Below are positions 45,392 through 48,570 of a stretch of 48,570 bases of DNA, in pieces. Origin of the DNA: Gryganskiella cystojenkinii (taxonomy: Eukaryota; Mortierellomycota; Mortierellomycetes; Mortierellales; Mortierellaceae); NCBI GenBank assembly GCA_015852425.1, contig JAAAIG010000039.1, forward strand, positions 43,767-92,336, given 5' to 3'. Position numbers and translations under genes: made by a program. The notes beneath the pieces are model-generated. The model was not told where the DNA came from, searched no databases, and was given only the letters and a program-made list of their open reading frames with translations. Numbering within the stretch: the first letter of the stretch is position 1; each line of letters starts with the position of its first letter.

Positions 45392-48300
45392 TTAACCTTC
45401 ATCATCCCCATCTTCCCCAACTTCACCGCAGTCCGAATTGTCGTCATTGCTCCGAGGGGTACTTGTACCGCTGCCGCTTAAGATCTGCTCTGCGTCCGAC
45501 AGTCGATGTTCCGCAACCAGGATATTGGCCGTGCTGAACGTACTGAGGTACAGTAACTCGATCCCGGCTTCCGTCAACGGTCTCGCGACGGAATGAATAA
45601 TACCAAACTTGTCCAGTCCGAACCGATGGAGATCCAATTGAATTAGTCGCAGTGGACATGTATTCATGTCCATAAAGAGTTCATGCTCCTCGAATTCCTC
45701 CAAGATATAGGTATCTGTGATCATGGAGACGCATTCCGAAGTCGCTGTAAAGGAAAAGAATCGAGGTGCGTTGTGATTGGGTCTATAAACGATTCAAGAG
45801 GCGCATTAGTTTCCAGTTATTGTTCGTGGATAAAAAGTATTACGCTTTAATAGTTGCCCAGAGAGCGTGTTCTTACCCTCGACCAGCGGAGATGGCTGCC
45901 TCTTTAACCTCGTCATGGTAAAACAATATCTTGATGATTTTCAGAATCCAGGGTTGATGACCGACCTCCAAGTCTGTGTTCAAACCTACGCACCGCAAAA
46001 AGTTCTCGGGAAGCGTTCGAACAGCCTGCTGTCGAAGCTCAAATGCGGTGGTCGTCGTTGGTGAGGACTTGTTAAGAAGGTTCTCATCATATTCATCTCT
46101 CCTGCCCTGTCCTTCTGATTCTTCGTGGTGATGACGCTGAGCCGAAAAGATATCGAGCGGTACGAGGGGTTTGCCGGCATGGTGAGAGAGAATGATGTCA
46201 CTGCTGCCCGGTCCTTCATCGCAACTAGAGTCCATGGACCCTGGCGGAGTCACGAGCGAAAGCCGAGAAAACTTGTCTATGTTGTGTTGATGTTGTGAGC
46301 TCCTGATTCTGTACGAGTGCCGCTCGTGCTCGCCCTCTTCATCTTCGTGGTGACCTTCTTCTTCCTGAATAGGCTGGACCGTATGCGTTCGGAACTGGAT
46401 CTGATCGGGAATTGGTGTATCAGGTGGGGTATTGACCAAATCATCGTCATCATCCTCGTGCGCCACATGCAGGCCATGACTTGATAGTGTCGTGAATACA
46501 ATGGGGAGTCTGTTTTCTTGGACCTATATAAAAAATAGTCGGCATTTATCAGTTGGACCGATTGTAGATGAAACAGTCTTTTTTAGATCCGATCAGCATG
46601 GAAGAAAAAGGAGACTTACAAAGAGAAGATCTGTCTGGTATGTGCTCATGTAAAAGATCGAGACTAAGAAAACAAGAACAGAGAGGAGATCCGGAATAAA
46701 GTTAGTAACAGCGATTTGTAAACGGTCGTGTAGCACTAGCGCGATCCCTGCCCTGCATCTTTTTTCGAATCATCTTTAGCGCGGATTCAAAAAAAACTTC
46801 CTCGACCCGGCAGGAGGAAGCGACAAAGCTGAAAAGGAGGAGATGAAGGTACTGTAGATGTCTGATTTTTTTAAGCTCAAGCACCTGAATAGCAAAGAGT
46901 CAGAAAAAAAAAGAAAAAAAATCTCAGTGGGCGGCAGTCCCTGGAGTCAAATTTTCTCCTCTTCGAGATGGAACTCTGTTTTCTTGTCGAGATTTGATAA
47001 TGGCCTCCAGAAAGTGCAACTTTGAGCAGGGGCAGTAAAACGATGAACGATGCATGTGCGCGTGGAAAGTCAGGTATGTGTGATGGTGACATGTTGACAC
47101 AACTGAGGGGAAAATAAACAGCACAAAGCGCTATGATGGTCGCACCTGTCCTTGATCAACAAACGAATCAGTTCTCATAGCTGACATTTTATCGACCTTC
47201 ATGCGTCCCTGTGGCAAAAAAGGGCATCACACAAAAACCACAGTCCTCTCGTCCCTCCTCACGTTTTCTCCTCTTGTCCCTGCTCATGTTTTCGCTTTGA
47301 AATGTGAAATGAAAGTGAACGAACACCCCTCCTTTTTGTTGTTTGGTTGCATGTTTTGTGTCCCAAGCATGCAGGTTTTGGTGTTCCTTTTTTCTCCATC
47401 CAAAACGTTTGATGCAATGCACGATTGTCTTCTCCTCACCCCTCGATTTGACGAAGGACGAAAGGATGGGCGACAGGGTGGGCATTCAACTGCTGATGAA
47501 CCTGCACCGGTAAGTGGTGGTGGTCGAACAGAGGATGACGAACCCTAACGAATGAAAACAATAGGCCGCTCTCGCTTTCCTTTTTCTCCTTTTCTCTTGC
47601 CCTCACTCGAGACAAACGTGGATCTCAATGCACAAAGAAAATCCCTTACCTCCTGCCTTGGCCAGTGGTTCCGCAATTGTGCAGATTCTTGAAGAGTTGA
47701 ATGAATCGTCTGTTCAAAAAGAGAGAGACAGCAAAAAAAAAGGTGCTTAGTCGGGTTGGCTGGACTCGCTGAGAGTTTCTCTTTTTTTTTTTTGCAAACG
47801 TCTTCACTAACGGCGTTAATGAGAACAAAGAAGGACGAAGACCTTTCCGCGGTTAACATGGACTGATAGATTCATTGAACAAAAACCCACCATTATCGAC
47901 TTGTAGTGCTCGATAGATCGAAGTCGAGATCTCTAGCCCCGGACAAAGACTCTTGGGAAAGTCCCGTGCCAGAGCCACTGCATCGCCAAAGATCGAGATC
48001 TCGAGTGAATTGTCAATGTACGAAAAGAGGGGTTCCTCCTCTTGTAGGTTGTTGTGCCTGCGCGAGTGGCTATCATTTCCACGAGGCAATCAAGTCCGGA
48101 AGAGACAGAGTGTAGTGTAGGACGGAATGATAAGGAAAAAACAAACAATGAAAAGGGAGTCAGAGATCCGATCTAGTGAAGAAAGAGGAGGGTTTGGCTG
48201 GGTTTTTTGTGTTTGTCTTTTTTCTTGTGCACATCTAAAGATTACTGTCAGGATAACATTATGCAGGTCCCGGACTATTTTCGGTTTTGTAGTTGCTTTC

Positions 48301-48556
48301 CTTTGCAAGTAAGGGCGAAGTCAAAGTAAAAAGTGGAGTGGCCAGCTTGATCGCATGCTTGTCGTTGAATCTGGAAAAGTGGTTCCAGAGTTTGTTCGAG
48401 CGACTGGTGTATTTTTTGTGGCCGACCATATGACTCTTATTTTTACCTGTAATCTCGGAAGAGGATATGTTTCAAGATAGCGTGGCTGCACAGTTCAAGA
48501 TCTTCACGCGGGAACCGCAAGAGGCGGAGTCTGTCCGGCAGCAGCGAGACAGTCAT
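45392..48556 (-). CDS. CASTOR/GATSL-like ACT-domain amino-acid sensor
   Basis: Cytosolic protein of the CASTOR family, whose human member CASTOR1 binds arginine and controls TORC1 through GATOR2. Six exons (48556-48447, 48057-47891, 47709-47650, 46663-46620, 46523-45877, 45782-45392) join in phase to 472 residues. The order of ACT units is that of CASTOR1: RLRLLRFPREDLELC, then EEEPLFSYIDNSLEISIFGD, then SRICTIAEPLAKAGVSIFYM, then STYQTDLLFVQENRLPIV. A linker of about 190 residues follows, very rich in Asp, Glu, His and Ser. The second half has WILKIIKILFYHDEVKEAAIS, APRFFSFTATSECVSMITD, GLDKFGIIHSVARPLTEAG and IELLYLSTFSTANILVAEH. An acidic tail (residues about 450-472) ends the protein. CASTOR1 has only about 329 residues; the linker explains the difference. 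Intron 3 is 986 bp. The ligand is unknown; see findings for the changed pocket residue. Confidence 0.85.
46664..47649 (-). other. 986-bp intron 3 of the CASTOR-like gene
   Basis: GTAAGG donor and CTTAG acceptor; the flanking exons join as AKAG and VSIFYM, matching the family with nothing missing. The intron is several times longer than its neighbours. It holds a plus-strand 115-codon frame (47201-47548) and minus-strand exon-like pieces such as RMKVDKMSAMRTDSFVDQGQ near 47150-47210 and HFLEAIIKSRQENRVPSRR near 46950-47015. Adding these pieces would break the frame, so I treat them as non-coding for this gene. Confidence 0.45.
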
Positions 48557-48570
48557 GGACTATTGTGCGT

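Noticed and set aside
47201..47548. 115-codon plus-strand frame nested in the CASTOR-like intron as a gene
   Set aside because: No family match and no promoter or splice support. Kept only as a question within the intron finding.
1..48570. tRNA or rRNA genes, CRISPR array
   Set aside because: By eye I found no A box plus B box pair, no recognisable rRNA sequence and no regular direct-repeat array. A covariance scan would be more sensitive for tRNAs.

Overview
The window is fungal nuclear DNA. Genes are broken by many short GT-AG introns, most of them 50-320 bp, with phases that close exactly. Exons favour C- or G-ending codons, and promoters and introns are pyrimidine- and T-rich on the sense strand. 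The gene set (Tup1 corepressor, Bud6, Atg18, MNN1-type mannosyltransferase, F-box protein, fungal-type HSDL2-like reductase) together with the compact multi-exon style suggests an early-diverging fungus, most likely Mucoromycota of the Mortierella type. That placement is inference from style and gene content. A 9-base N run at 23272-23280 shows a scaffolded assembly.

Layout. 1-3139: no supportable gene. 3140-4131: an unrecognised, frame-shifting coding locus, probably decayed. 5162-6226 (-) snRNP Sm-E and 6636-7835 (+) ribosomal stalk protein P1 are divergent, with 409 bp between their starts. 7836-9075: gene-poor, with decayed coding-like pieces. 9076-11739 (+) an IML2/TTC39-family TPR protein converges on 12028-13910 (-) ATG18. 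15639-18359 (+) long-chain acyl-CoA synthetase. 19695-22973 (+) BUD6. 23438-24939 (+) HSDL2-like short-chain reductase. 25213-26723 (+) VPS55, with an anomalous first intron. A head-to-tail minus-strand run follows: TUP1 (35536 to 32319), ORC6 (32035 to 30380) and the MAU2/SCC4 cohesin loader (30074 to 27114). 37477-39645 (-) a one-exon F-box protein is divergent from 40307-42431 (+) a GT71 mannosyltransferase. 43750-45137 (+) a tetraspanin-like membrane protein converges on 45392-48556 (-) a complete CASTOR-like ACT-domain amino-acid sensor.

Functional themes. This is mostly a housekeeping region: splicing, translation, lipid activation, autophagy and endosome function, cell polarity, chromosome replication and cohesion, transcriptional repression, and cell-wall glycosylation. 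ATG18, VPS55 and the CASTOR-like sensor all belong to nutrient and endolysosome biology, but nothing in the sequence ties them into a cluster.

Most notable observations. First, the CASTOR-like protein has Ala where human CASTOR1 has the arginine-contacting Asp304. Second, several unusually long introns (P1 intron 1, VPS55 intron 1, CASTOR-like intron 3) carry ORF-like sequence unlike the other introns. Third, exons 1 and 2 of VPS55 do not join in phase by any canonical splice I can find. Fourth, there are 10-, 18- and 23-bp internal exons. I see no CRISPR array, no intact transposon, no rRNA gene and no tRNA gene.
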